64,000 nucleotides of DNA from Bog-473 sp963737745 (GCA_963737745.1 CAVTTR010000013.1:1-64000); one strand, 5' to 3'; positions 33,528 to 42,918 are shown, counted from the first letter of the stretch. Notes: a model not told the origin generated them from the letters alone. A program made the numbers and translations.

Positions 33528-34492
33528 AGCAGCCTGAACTGGCGGTTCTTGCGCACGATGAGGCGCCCGCCGATGTTGACGATGAGCGTCATGACCAGGA
33601 GGACGACGGCCAAGGCCAGCAGCGTGCTGCGCAAGAGCGTGCCGGGTTGGGACTCGCCGAAGTTCAGCACGATGACCGAGCCCAAGGTGGCGCCTGGGTT
33701 CAACAACGAGAAAGGGTGTCCCAGAATGAGGCTGTTCCCGATGAGCAGCGTGATGGCGATCGTCTCGCCAACAGCTCGGCCGAGGGCGAGAGTGCCGGCC
33801 GCCAGAAGCCCTGAGTTGGCGCCCGGGACAACCACCTTGCGCACCACTTGCCACGGCGTGGCTCCAAGGGCGAAGGCCGCCTCGCGGTCCAGGTTCCCCA
33901 CGCCGGCGAGCGCAGTGCGGGAGAGGGCGACCATGGTGGGCACGATCATGATCGAGAGTACGAACCCGGCCAGGAAGTAGCTGGCTCCTTCGGCGTTGCC
34001 CTTGAAAAGCAGCTCGATCACGGGGATCTTCTTCATGAAGGGCTCCACGTCGCGCAGGAAGACGGGCTGCATGACCGCCAGACCCCACAGCCCGACCACG
34101 ATGCTGGGCACGGCGGCGATGAGGTCGATAGCCACGCCCAATGGCGCGGCAATGCGGCGGGGGCACATCTCGGTCAAGAAGGCCGCCGTGGCCAGCCCCA
34201 CCGGCACGGCGATGACCATGGCGATCACCGTCACCGCCACCGTGCCGATGATGAACTGGCCCGCCCCATAGGTGTTGGTGGCCTCGCTCCACGCCGTGGA
34301 CCACAAGAATCCAAAACCGAAGTGACCGAAGGCCTGGGTCGATTGGCTGATGATCCCCTCAATGATCGCCGCCAGGACGACGACGAAGAGGGCCGCCGCG
34401 ATCCACAGGAGGGTGGCATAGGCCCTGCCCGAGGACAGGGAGCTACGCCGCTCCTCCAGTAACTTTCGCGGGGAATGCTCTTTGATCTCCAC
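33524..34492 (-). CDS. pstC: Phosphate ABC transporter permease PstC
   Basis: Partner permease, 322 residues with six membrane helices (TLLWIAAALFVVVLAAIIEG, FIIGTVAVTVIAMVIAVPVG and others). Conserved loops: AFLTEMCPRRI, VPSIVVGLWGLAVMQPVFL, and the EAA loop REAAFALGATPWQVVRKVVV, then LGRAVGETIAITLLIGNS. It begins directly after pstS (stop codon adjacent) and overlaps pstA by 4 nt, so pstSCAB is one operon. Confidence 0.95.
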   Translation of the reverse strand: MEIKEHSPRKLLEERRSSLSSGRAYATLLWIAAALFVVVLAAIIEGIISQSTQAFGHFGFGFLWSTAWSEATNTYGAGQFIIGTVAVTVIAMVIAVPVGLATAAFLTEMCPRRIAAPLGVAIDLIAAVPSIVVGLWGLAVMQPVFLRDVEPFMKKIPVIELLFKGNAEGASYFLAGFVLSIMIVPTMVALSRTALAGVGNLDREAAFALGATPWQVVRKVVVPGANSGLLAAGTLALGRAVGETIAITLLIGNSLILGHPFSLLNPGATLGSVIVLNFGESQPGTLLRSTLLALAVVLLVMTLIVNIGGRLIVRKNRQFRLL

Positions 34493-35813
34493 CTAGGAGA
34501 AGAGCGGCTGCCCGCTCGAGTTCTCCATCTTCATGATCGTGGCGATGGCCAACGCCTGAATGTTGGCCGGCAGCGACACGTAGCCGATGGCAGCGGAGTC
34601 GGCCTGACCGGCCGTGGCCATCCAGTCGAGCATTTTGCCCAGAGCGATCCCGTTGTTCGAGTTGGACTGCTTCTGGTAGATGATCACCCAGCTGTAGGTC
34701 GAGATCGGGTAGGACCCGGCCCCTGATCCGTTGACGATCAGGTAGTTATCCGCCGTGACGTTCGGGAAGGCGGCGGCGTCCGCGGCCACCGAACTTCCGC
34801 TGGGACTTACGTAGGCACCTGCGGAGTTCTGTACCGCGGCGTAGGGCAGCCCGGACTGCAGGGCATAGTCAAGTTCGACGTAGCCAACGGTGCCGCCCCC
34901 GCCCTGCACGTCACCGGCCACGCCGGCGTTCCCGTTTCCACCCTCACCCTTGGGGAAGGTGGGCTGCTTTCCGACGAGGCTCGAAGGCCAGTCCGTCGGG
35001 TCGACCGAGTGGAGGTAGTTGGTGAAGGCGTTGGAGGTGCCACTCGAGTCGGCCCGGAAGACGGGCTCGATGGCGCCGGCGGTGCAGCCGGAGATCGAGC
35101 TCCAGTTGGTGATGGCGCCGGTGTAGATCTGCGCGATCTGCGTGCCCGTGATGTGGAAGCCCTGGGGGCAGCTCTTGGTGACGATGGCGATACCGCCGAG
35201 GACCACAGGAACCTGGAGGAGGGCGCCGCCGGTACCGGTGGTCGAGCCCGGCTCGGGCACGTCAGAGGCGCCGAAGTTGACCGAGCCAGCCAGAATGTCG
35301 CTCTCCCCGGTCCCTGACCCGACCGAGGCGTAGTTCACCGTCACCTTGGAGTCCGACTTGTTGAAGTCATAGAACTGGCGCGCGAAGAGCGGCTGGTCGA
35401 AGGTGGAGCCAGCGCCGGTAAGTGCAGCCGCCGGGCGTGTTGAAGTCATTGGAACCTCCCAGGGCATTGCTGCCCGAGGACGCCGCAGTGGTGGGGGTGG
35501 TCTTCGTTGTCGTGGGCGTCGTGGCCGGCTTCGTCGTCGTGGTCGCAGTGCTCGAGGACCACCGGTGGTGGTCGGACGTGGTGCCGGCGGCGGTGGTCGT
35601 CGTGCTCGAAGGTGACGTGGTCGTGGTCGTCGAGGTGCTCTTCTTGTTGTGCGTGGTCGTGGTGGTGTTCGTCTTCTTGTAGGCACTTGGCGTGCCCGAT
35701 CCGCATGCCGCGGCGATCAGCCCTCCGGCCAGGACCATGGTGCCGATGACCCACCGCTTGCCGGTGCGCCGGGGCCCCGCGCCCGTTTCCTCTGGGTTGA
35801 CTCGTGTGAACAC
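34493..35813 (-). pseudogene. pstS: Phosphate-binding lipoprotein PstS, frame broken once
   Basis: Phosphate-binding protein feeding PstCAB. From GTG 35813 the N-terminus has a lipoprotein signal (VIGTMVLAGGLIAAACGSG, lipobox Cys) and a Thr-rich spacer. The binding domain (LTGAGSTFDQPLFARQFYDF, VNYASVGSGTGESDILAGSV, FGASDVPEP, FRADSSGTSNAFTNYL) is in another frame ending at 34493. A one-base indel near 35425, in GGCGGCTGC, splits them. Restoring it gives SNALGGSNDFNTPGG then ALTGAGSTFDQ. The rest of the operon is intact, so an assembly error is likely. The shared promoter lies at 35882-35948. Confidence 0.9.
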
Positions 35814-35881
35814 GTACTGCTCCTCTCCTAAGTGCGGAAGTCAGCAACGCCGTACCTGGGCGCGACTTTGCCGTCGGAGAC

Positions 35882-35948
35882 ATTCCTATCGAGCCAACCT
35901 GAACGGGACTTGACGAGTTGGCAAACTTCCGGTGTCGCGGGGATGAAC
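35882..35948 (-). promoter_or_regulatory. PHO-box-type promoter of pstSCAB
   Basis: Minus strand: GTTCAT (35948), GACACC (35936), GTTTGCC (35926), GTTCAG (35904), CGATAGGAAT (35891-35882). The offsets 0, 12, 22, 44, 57 are the same as at 31496-31562. The sequence between the elements differs, so the shared bases are under constraint. The likely regulator is the OmpR-family protein encoded at 36574-37314. Confidence 0.85.
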
Positions 35949-36079
35949 CGTTGCCAAACACCGATTGTTTTCTTGTTGATCACGCCGCGTCACTGGAAAA
36001 GACCGCGGATCAATGCAGATTTCACTGGTGAATCTGTCGTCGCCGAGCGGATCCGAGGACGGCTCATCAGGGCAGATGC

Positions 36080-36538
36080 CTATGGCGCGCGACGTCCTTT
36101 GAGGATCTCGAGGGCCTTGTCGGCGTGCGCACCCATGGAGAATTCGGTGTGGATGACGTCGAGGAGGGTGCGGTCCGTGTCGATCACGTAGGTGATGCGC
36201 TTGTTGGGCAGGAAGTTCGCCACTCGCTTGGCGCCCAACATTGCAGCGACGGTGCGGTCGGCATCCGAAAGAAGGGGATAGCCGAGGGATTCCTTCTCGT
36301 CGAATTTCTTCTGCTTGTCGATCGAGTCCGCGCTGATACCAATGCGTTGTGCCCCGACCGCAGCGAATTCGGCCCCCATGTCGCGGAAATGACAACTCTC
36401 CTTGGTGCAGCCGGGCGTCATGGCGGCGGGGTAGAAGAAGAGCACGACCGGCCCGTTCGTCAGGAGTTCGCTCAGTCTGCGAGGTGTCCCCGTCTGATCG
36501 GGAAGCTCGAAGTCCGGCACCACGTCACCTTTGTGCAT
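36080..36538 (-). CDS. bcp: Thioredoxin-dependent peroxiredoxin (Bcp/PrxQ)
   Basis: Thiol peroxidase of 152 residues from ATG 36538 (MHKGDVVPDFELPDQTGTPR). The peroxidatic Cys is in FYPAAMTPGCTKESCHFRD, with the resolving Cys five residues later (CTKESC), the atypical 2-Cys PrxQ layout. Later parts are GISADSIDKQKKF and KRITYVIDTDRTLLDVIHTE. It reduces hydroperoxides using thioredoxin (trxA/trxB are in this window). It lies 35 nt after the response regulator in the same direction and may share its transcript. Confidence 0.94.
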   Translation of the reverse strand: MHKGDVVPDFELPDQTGTPRRLSELLTNGPVVLFFYPAAMTPGCTKESCHFRDMGAEFAAVGAQRIGISADSIDKQKKFDEKESLGYPLLSDADRTVAAMLGAKRVANFLPNKRITYVIDTDRTLLDVIHTEFSMGAHADKALEILKGRRAP

Positions 36539-36573
36539 TGGCCCAATGTAGGTGCAAACGGGTCGAGATGCCC

Positions 36574-37314
36574 TCAGGCTTCGAAGCGGAACCCCACTCC
36601 CCGGACCGTGACCAGGTGGCGCGGGTTGGCCGGGTCGGGCTCGATCTTGCGCCGCAGCCGCTTTATGTGGGTGTCCAACGTCCTGGTGTCGGTGAGTTCC
36701 TGATCCCACCACAAGCGGTCGATGCAGCCGTCGCGGGTGACGACCTGACCGCTGTGCGAAATGAGGAGGGACAGGAGGTCGAACTCCTTGCGGGACAGTT
36801 CGACTGGTGCGCCGTGGACGGTGACTTCGCGGCGACCAGCGTCGAGCCGGACCGGCCCGACCTGCAGCACCTCTTCGTGGTGTTCGGCCACCGCCACCCC
36901 CCGCCGCAGCACGGCTCGCATCCGGGCTACCAGCTCGCGGAGCCGGAAGGGCTTGGAGACGTAATCGCTCGCGCCCAACTCAAGGCCGAGGACGACGTCC
37001 ACTTCGGAGTCGCGCGCCGTGACCATGATGATCGGCACCGGCTTGAGGGCTCGCATCTGCTGGCAGAGCTCGATGCCCGATTGATCGGGCAGCATCACGT
37101 CGAGCAGCACCAGGTCAGGATGCACCCGATGGAACAGGCGGAGCGCCTCGTGGCCGTCCCCGGCGCACTCGACGGCAAATCCCTCCCGAGTAAGGCCGGA
37201 GGCCAGCGCCTGGCGGTACGACTCCTCGTCGTCGACGACCAACACCAAGGGTCGGTTGTCGCGCCCGTGTGTGCCCTGAACCTGCCGACCATTGGTCACC
37301 GCTGTGGTGGCCAC
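36574..37314 (-). CDS. OmpR-family response regulator (PhoP/RegX3-like)
   Basis: Two-domain response regulator. The receiver starts LVLVVDDEESYRQALASG, with the phosphoacceptor in PDLVLLDVMLPD and the switch Thr/Lys regions in IIMVTARDS and DYVSKPF. The winged helix follows (APVELSRKEFDLLSLLISHS, RTLDTHIKRLRRKIEPDP, LVTVRGVGFRFEA). Start is probably the GTG at 37314 or 37299, since codons above lack homology. No histidine kinase is adjacent. Its place 0.8 kb from pstS and the GTTCA-type repeats there make it the likely phosphate regulator; that link is inference. Confidence 0.9.
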   Translation of the reverse strand: MATTAVTNGRQVQGTHGRDNRPLVLVVDDEESYRQALASGLTREGFAVECAGDGHEALRLFHRVHPDLVLLDVMLPDQSGIELCQQMRALKPVPIIMVTARDSEVDVVLGLELGASDYVSKPFRLRELVARMRAVLRRGVAVAEHHEEVLQVGPVRLDAGRREVTVHGAPVELSRKEFDLLSLLISHSGQVVTRDGCIDRLWWDQELTDTRTLDTHIKRLRRKIEPDPANPRHLVTVRGVGFRFEA

Positions 37315-37327
37315 GCCGCCGGACCCA

Positions 37328-37603
37328 TCAGGCCGCGTCGTCAGGCGCGGCAGCGATTCGGGGGGAGAGGAGGACAAGAGGGGCAGGCGACGACGGAGGT
37401 TTGGGGGGTGCATCCTCCGACGCCGCCTGAGCACGCAGGGAGGCGACTACCTGCGCGAATTTCGACTTCGGGCGGCCGGCCCTGGAAGCTGCCGGCCGGA
37501 GTACCACGATGTCGCCCGGACCCTGATGGTCACGCCGGCTCCCGAGGCGTCGACCCAGAGAGCCGGTGCCCGAACCAATGCCTGTCGAAGTGGTCAGCGC
37601 CAT
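37328..37603 (-). CDS. Possible small protein of unknown function
   Basis: An open frame of 91 residues upstream of the response regulator, starting MALTTSTGIGSGTGSLGRRL with a basic middle (GRPKSKFAQVVASLRAQA) and a Pro/Ala-rich end. No family is recognised, no good ribosome-binding site is seen, and the composition is low-complexity. It could be real, since the 420-nt gap is otherwise empty, or a chance frame in GC-rich DNA. Confidence 0.3.
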   Translation of the reverse strand: MALTTSTGIGSGTGSLGRRLGSRRDHQGPGDIVVLRPAASRAGRPKSKFAQVVASLRAQAASEDAPPKPPSSPAPLVLLSPRIAAAPDDAA

Positions 37604-37735
37604 CGTTTGTCACCGTACGGACTCCAGGTGAACGTAAAGCGAAACTGCCGCAACCGGGAAGTGTCACGCAGATGAACTCTTCACGAGGGGTGCACCCCGC
37701 CGGGATTACCCTTCGAGGACAGCGGAGGTATTGCC

Positions 37736-38237
37736 TTGAAGTTCTCGATCAGCCAGAACGTGCCCGTCGCGCCAGATGCCGCGGTCGGCGCCTATGCCAA
37801 CCCAGATTTCTATGCAGACAGGCCACCGAGTGGCGACATCTCTCTGGTCGAGGTGGTGGGACACCAACAGGAGGGACCGCTCGACCGCATTGAGGTGCGT
37901 TACAAGTTCACCGGCTCGGTGTCGCCGGCCGTCCGTGCCATTGTCGATCCGGAGAAGTTGTCCTGGATCACCCGCACTGACATAGAGCGAGAGGCCCACC
38001 GCAGCACATTCACGATTGTGCCTGACTATCTACCCCGATCGCCTGGAGTGCGGGGGGACCTTCCGTTTCGACGAGGGTGCGGCAGGGCCGAACTCGACGA
38101 TGCTCACCATTGAGGGTGATCTCAAGGTGCGCGTCCTTTTGGTCGGGCGCACCGTCGAGCAGATGATCGTCAAGGGGCTTCGTACCTATCTGGCGGCCGA
38201 AGTGGCAACGCTGCCGGATTTCACGAAGCGACGCTGA
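37736..38237 (+). pseudogene. DUF2505 family protein, frame broken once
   Basis: Small START-like domain protein, about 167 residues when repaired. It begins at a TTG (MKFSISQNVPVAPDAAVGAY) with GGAGG about 10 nt upstream. The first part includes GHQQEGPLDRIEVRYKFTGS and WITRTDIEREAHRSTFTIVP. After about nt 38028 the homologous continuation (YPDRLECGGTFRFDEG, LTIEGDLKVRVLLVGRTVEQ) is in another frame ending at 38237. One base in the CTATCTACCCC region is extra or missing. The family is common in actinobacteria and its function is unknown. Confidence 0.75.
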
Positions 38238-38240
38238 GCG

Positions 38241-38765
38241 TCACTCCTCGGGCGAGTGCTCTGGGTTCGGCTCGGAGAGCAGACTCAATACAGTCAGGGT
38301 TTCGCCACGTTCACCGGCCCGGTTGAAGAGGCTGCGCATCGCGTCGCGCAGGTGGATCATGGCCTGGCCGACCGGGCCATCGCCCTCAGAGCCCGATCCG
38401 GCCCCGGGGCCGGCGTTCTCTGACGCCTCCCACTCCTGCTCCTCTTCGGAACCGTCCAACACTCGCAGCACGGTCCGTGTGTCATCACTTCCGCCGTTGA
38501 TCTGGTTGATCCGCTGAATGGCTTGGCGCAGCGGCACCAGTTCGAGGGCCAGGAACTCAAGGGAGCCCCCCTCGTTCGGGTAGACGCTGTACATGCTGAC
38601 CAGCTCGGCCTCGTCGCCGCCGGCCATATCGCGCAGACGCTGGGTGACATCACGCAGGCTGCCCGAGAGGTCTTCGGACCCGACGAAGTCGGGACCCTCG
38701 AGCAAGCTCAGCACCGTCAAGGCTTGCCCTTTCTCGCCCAGCTTGTTGTGAAGTTCCTTGAACAT
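38241..38765 (-). CDS. Hypothetical protein with internal duplication, downstream of pit
   Basis: Protein of 174 residues from ATG 38765, no known family. Its two ends are copies of one motif: LHNKLGEKGQALTVLSLLEG near residue 5 and LFNRAGERGETLTVLSLLSE near residue 150. Between them is a helical, acidic region (ELVSMYSVYPNEGGSLEFLA) and an Asp/Glu/Gly-rich stretch. No signal peptide or membrane helix. It is the third gene of a pit-led operon, so a phosphate-related role is possible. It is not a PhoU/DUF47 protein as far as I can see. Confidence 0.75.
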   Translation of the reverse strand: MFKELHNKLGEKGQALTVLSLLEGPDFVGSEDLSGSLRDVTQRLRDMAGGDEAELVSMYSVYPNEGGSLEFLALELVPLRQAIQRINQINGGSDDTRTVLRVLDGSEEEQEWEASENAGPGAGSGSEGDGPVGQAMIHLRDAMRSLFNRAGERGETLTVLSLLSEPNPEHSPEE

Positions 38766-38791
38766 GAGGACTGTGACCGGACCCGATCTGT

Positions 38792-39052
38792 CTATTTGGT
38801 GAGCGCGACAGAAATGGCATACCCAATTGCCGCCAGAACCACCAGGAAACACATGACGGCGACGACGAGTGCGGCGGGTGTGCGGACGGAGGCCGAGTGC
38901 CCATCTTCGGCCTCGCTCCCGTAGCCGCCCCGCGAGAGGGCCTCCACGCCGATGGAGAAGACGGCCGTAAGACCGGCGCCTGCCACGATGGCGATCAGCA
39001 GGATCTTTCCGAGGGCACCGATGTTGATATAGCTCGAGACATCAGCCAGCAT
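38792..39052 (-). CDS. Small two-pass membrane protein next to pit
   Basis: Eighty-six residues with two membrane helices (LGKILLIAIVAGAGLTAVFS around 14-33 and ALVVAVMCFLVVLAAIGYAI around 60-79) joined by a short polar loop. Encoded 9 nt after pit in the same direction, so probably a PiT-associated subunit or regulator. I do not recognise a named family; small two-helix proteins next to pit are known in actinobacteria. Confidence 0.75.
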   Translation of the reverse strand: MLADVSSYINIGALGKILLIAIVAGAGLTAVFSIGVEALSRGGYGSEAEDGHSASVRTPAALVVAVMCFLVVLAAIGYAISVALTK

Positions 39053-39061
39053 GACGACCTC

Positions 39062-40207
39062 CTACGCCGCCACCGCGACGGTTGGCGTTGATTTCTTGGG
39101 GCCTTCCCACTCGTCGTTCACGTTCCCGGGGTTCACTGCGCTCTTGCGTGAGAGGGCGAAGATCGTGCCGCAGAAGAACGCCAGCACAATGAAGAGGACG
39201 ACCACACCGGCGGATCCGCCGATTCCGTTTTGGAAGTAGAAGGCACCGGCCCCCACCAATCCGGCCGCCGGCAAGGTGACGAACCAGGTGAAGGCCATGC
39301 GGCGGAAGATGCTCCAGCGCACCGGCTGGCGCCGTCCCACACCGGCGCCTACGACCGAGCCCGAGGTGACCTGGGTCGTCGAGAGGGGTATGCCGAAGTG
39401 GGTCGAGGCCAGAATGACGGCGGCCGAGGATGCCTCAGCCGCAAAGCCCTGGGGCGTCTGAATCTCGATGAGCCCCTTGCCCAAGGTCCGAATGATGCGC
39501 CATCCGCCCAGGTACGTGCCCAGCCCCATCGATACGGCGCACAGGATGATCACCCACTGCGGGGTGGATGCGCTGGCGGGGATCGACTTGTTGGCGATCA
39601 GCGCCAGGGTCAGGATGCCCATGGTCTTTTGGGCGTCATTGGTCCCGTGGGCCAGCGAGACGAGAGCCGCCGTGCCGATTTGTCCGACACGAAAAGATCG
39701 GGCCTTGACCTTGTCCTTGGCCTTGTGGGTGATCCGGTAGGCCAGCACGGTTCCAAGGGCGGCCACGGCCACGGCGAAGAGCGGGGCGAAGATGGCCGGA
39801 ATGAAAACCTTGCCCGCGACGCCGGACCAGATGACGGCGGTCCCGCCGGCGTGGACGAGGATGGCACCGACCACTCCGCCGATAAGGGCATGCGAGGAGC
39901 TCGACGGCATGCCGAGGTACCAGGTGGTGACGTTCCAGGCGATGCCCCCGGCCAACCCGGCGAACACGACAGCCAAGGTGACCGAGCCTTGGTTGACGAT
40001 GCCCGAGGCGATGGTTGCTGCCACCGACAACGAGAGGAAGGCGCCCAGGAGGTTCAACACCGAGGACATCCCGACGGCAACTCTTGGCTTGAGCGCCCCG
40101 GTGGCGATGGACGTGGCCACCGCGTTGGCCGAGTCGTGGAACCCGTTCGTGAAGTCGAAAGCGAGGCCAGTGATGACCACCATGACGAGGATGAAGGTAT
40201 TGCCCAC
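39062..40207 (-). CDS. pit: PiT family inorganic phosphate transporter
   Basis: Low-affinity phosphate/cation symporter of 381 residues. The duplicated family signature is present in both halves: DFTNGFHDSANAVATSIATG near residue 18 and SLAHGTNDAQKTMGIL near 184. Also LGMPSSSSHALIGGVVGAIL and the matching HFGIPLSTTQVTSGSVVGAG. About ten membrane helices. It heads a three-gene operon. Its upstream gap contains GTTCAT direct repeats resembling PHO boxes, so it may belong to the phosphate regulon. Confidence 0.95.
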   Translation of the reverse strand: MGNTFILVMVVITGLAFDFTNGFHDSANAVATSIATGALKPRVAVGMSSVLNLLGAFLSLSVAATIASGIVNQGSVTLAVVFAGLAGGIAWNVTTWYLGMPSSSSHALIGGVVGAILVHAGGTAVIWSGVAGKVFIPAIFAPLFAVAVAALGTVLAYRITHKAKDKVKARSFRVGQIGTAALVSLAHGTNDAQKTMGILTLALIANKSIPASASTPQWVIILCAVSMGLGTYLGGWRIIRTLGKGLIEIQTPQGFAAEASSAAVILASTHFGIPLSTTQVTSGSVVGAGVGRRQPVRWSIFRRMAFTWFVTLPAAGLVGAGAFYFQNGIGGSAGVVVLFIVLAFFCGTIFALSRKSAVNPGNVNDEWEGPKKSTPTVAVAA

Positions 40208-40268
40208 ACGGCACTTTTAACAGCGGGTCTACTCGGCGTCACTCCGTAACAGGGGTGGTTCGCCACAA

Positions 40269-40290
40269 GTTCATGTTTCGTTCATCGCCG
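40269..40290 (+). promoter_or_regulatory. GTTCAT direct repeat upstream of pit
   Basis: GTTCATGTTTC and GTTCATCGCCG are adjacent 11-nt units, the spacing of PHO boxes. They lie 62-83 nt upstream of the pit start but are oriented away from pit, unlike the two promoters at 31.5 and 35.9 kb. PhoP-type regulators may act in either orientation, so regulation of pit is possible but unproven. Confidence 0.45.
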
Positions 40291-40354
40291 CGCCACGTGC
40301 GTTACCCAAAGTTACGCATCGCCGTCATGCCGCCCAGGTGATTGGCGCAGACGG

Positions 40355-41753
40355 CTACCCCGCCAGCTTGAGCATCTGGGCCATTCCGTTTTCGATCCCG
40401 TTGGTGAGCACGTCAAGGTCGGACGTGGTGTCGTAGTCGCCCGTGACGCCGAAATTCACCTCGCCGTCATAGGAGAAGATGGCGATGGAAATCCGGATTT
40501 GGCCGCCGAGCGGTACGTAGGGAAAGACGCGGTCCATCTTGCGGCCCGCCGCGTAAAGCGGAAACTGCGGGCCCGGCACATTCGTCGTCACCGTGTTCAC
40601 GTTGTGCTGTGCGGCCCTGGTAGCCAGCCGCATGCCCAAGGCGAGCAGCATGGGTGGGGCGAAGCCCGACATGGACGTGAGCGCTTCTCCGGCGACGGCC
40701 TGTTTGGAGTCCTTGAGACCCTTCATCTGCTGGGTGATGGCGTGCAGGCGTTCCGCCGGGTCCTCAAGATGGACGGGCAACTCGGCGAACATCGCCGACA
40801 CCCTGTTCTCGAAGGTCCCGTCACCGACCGCCCTGCCGCTGGCATCGCGCGGACGAACGGAGACCGGGACCAACGTGCGGACGACACGGTCGACGCTCTC
40901 GCCCCGGGAGAGCAAGAGCAGGCGGAAACCGTTGGTGATCGAGGCCAGGACGACGTCGTTGAAGGTGCCCCCCACGTTCCGGCGCACCAATTTGATGTCC
41001 TCGACCGAGGTCGAGGCCCAAGCGTACCGACGATGGGGCCCGAGGGGCCCGTTCAGGCTCGACAGCCGGAGGTGGGCGCACCAGTCCAGCCATGGCGACC
41101 ACGCCCTGCCCGACCTCCTTGGCGTGGGAGAGAACCTGACGCACGCCCTTGGTCGAGGCTTCGACGGCGCGCAGTTGCTCATAGGGCGATCGGATGATGT
41201 TGGTGATGGCGGAGAGGGCCAGATGGCTCCCGCTGGGGGTCGGCCGGGGCGACCAGGGCGTCACCTCTGGTCGGGCCGCGTCCGGGGAGAGGTCCATGAT
41301 CACGGCCAGCAGATCCGTGCCCGACACTCCGTCGACCATGGCGTGGTGTGTCTTGGCCACCATGGCCCAGCGCCCGTCCTCCAGTCCCTCGACCACCCAG
41401 ATCTCCCAAAGCGACTTGTGGCGATCGAGCTGCTGTGACATGACCCGCCCTACCAGCTGGCGTAACTCGTCGTCGCCGCCCGGGCGCGGCAGCGCCGTGT
41501 GGCGCAGGTGGTACGCAAGAATGAAATGTGGATCGTCCACCCAGACGGGCCGTCCCAATTCCAACGGGACGAACTTCACCACCTGGCGGTAGCGCGGGAC
41601 GAGGGGGAGTTTGGCCTCCACCATGGAAACGATGTCGACGAAGGCCGGTTGGGGACCTTCGAAGATGGCGACCGAGCCGATGTGCATGTGGCTGACGCCG
41701 TCCTCAATGTGGAGGAACCAAGCGTCAAGCGGACTAAGTCGATCAGTGCTCAC
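40355..41753 (-). pseudogene. Wax ester synthase/diacylglycerol acyltransferase (WS/DGAT), frame broken once
   Basis: Acyl-CoA-dependent acyltransferase for storage lipid. The N-terminal half from 41753 has MSTDRLSPLDAWFLHIEDG, MHIGSVAIFEGP and the catalytic HHxxxDG in MVAKTHHAMVDGVSGTDLLA. The second half (VEDIKLVRRNVGGTFNDVVL, TNVPGPQFPLYAAGRKMDRV, FPYVPLGGQIRISIAIFSYD) is in another frame ending at 40355. The break is near 41070. Repaired length is about 465 residues, normal for the family. A patatin-like lipase lies directly upstream, so the pair may handle acylglycerol turnover. Confidence 0.88.
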
Positions 41754-41765
41754 GAAGCTCTCGGC

Positions 41766-42791
41766 TCACGAAGAGGCCGCGGAGACGCCGCCACCCGACC
41801 GGATGGAGCCCAGGGCGGAAAAGGAGGGATTGGAGAGGATTCTCTCCTTGGTCTCCTCGTAGGCGGCGTCGATCACCCGCGGGGCGCGGTTTTCCGCCAT
41901 GGCCCACAGGCCCAGGGCATGGCGCGCTGCCGGGCCAGGCTCGAGCCGAAGCACCGTCGTCCCATTCGCTTCGAGCCGGGCAATCTCGCGTGCGAGGCGG
42001 CGATGTACCGACCACCGCAAGAGCCCGTCGGCTCCGATGGCGCGCCCGTGCGTGGCGGACATGGACGAGATCACGATCACCGTGTCGAGCTCCTGGGTCC
42101 GGAGCACGTCGGCGTTGGTGCTCGAGTACACACCTCCGTCGAAGTATTCGATGCCGCCGATGGTGATGGGCGCGAAGTAACCCGGAATGGCACAGGACGC
42201 CAACACGGCCGACGCCAGGGGAGCCGGAGGGGAGCCGGGCCGCCCAAAGACGACGCGGGCTCCGTCGGATCGCCGCGCCGCGCAGATCCACAGCCCGTCG
42301 GGCCAATCGTCGCCGATCAACTCGTGCAACGCGCTCGCTCTCTCGCTGATGTCGATGAGGCCCCGGGGCAGAAGCGTCATAGCGGCGACGTCGGGCCTGA
42401 AGGCCAGCGGGCGCCCGACAGTGCGCCGTATGAGGTCGGAAGAGGGCAGGTTCCAGGGACGCAGGAGCGACATGACGGAGGGCACCGGGAGTGGGTTCTC
42501 ATGGGGAAGGATCCGCTTGAGGAGTGCCCCTCCCTGTGGCGACATCGGTGTGCCGTAGGTCGAGGCGGCGAGGTCGGTGGCCGGGACGCCGACCCGGAGA
42601 GCAGCGCCGGTGACCGATCCGGCCGAGGTGCCGACAATGATGTCGGCTTCTCGCGCATCCCAGTGCGCTTCACGCTCGAGCGCGGCCAACACGCCAGCCT
42701 GATACGCCTGCCCGACGACCCCGCCGGCACCGAGTACCAACCCGACCGTGCGGCGTCCTTCGTCGGGGAGTGAGCCGCGCCGTACTTGCAT
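41766..42791 (-). CDS. Patatin-like phospholipase/acyl hydrolase
   Basis: Serine acyl hydrolase of 341 residues with a Ser-Asp dyad. The glycine-rich oxyanion loop is GLVLGAGGVVGQAYQAGVLA, the nucleophile elbow is DIIVGTSAGSVTGAAL, and the catalytic Asp is in IEYFDGGVYSSTNADVL. No signal peptide. It sits 12 nt upstream of the acyltransferase gene in the same direction, which suggests a shared lipid-remodelling role. Confidence 0.92.
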   Translation of the reverse strand: MQVRRGSLPDEGRRTVGLVLGAGGVVGQAYQAGVLAALEREAHWDAREADIIVGTSAGSVTGAALRVGVPATDLAASTYGTPMSPQGGALLKRILPHENPLPVPSVMSLLRPWNLPSSDLIRRTVGRPLAFRPDVAAMTLLPRGLIDISERASALHELIGDDWPDGLWICAARRSDGARVVFGRPGSPPAPLASAVLASCAIPGYFAPITIGGIEYFDGGVYSSTNADVLRTQELDTVIVISSMSATHGRAIGADGLLRWSVHRRLAREIARLEANGTTVLRLEPGPAARHALGLWAMAENRAPRVIDAAYEETKERILSNPSFSALGSIRSGGGVSAASS

Positions 42792-42918
42792 CGCTCCTGT
42801 TTACCCTTTGACGGGTGTGCAAGCCGTCAACAAGGGGCGATGCGAGGTGCCTACGCCGACCGGTGTCACGACGGTGGACCCGGGGCGAGAGGGAAGAGTC
42901 TGGGTTCTTTCTCGGCGT

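Noticed and set aside
32601..34304. 567-residue frame starting inside pstC
   Set aside because: Only the part from 33527 is PstA; the upstream part is His/Arg-rich shadow of pstC.
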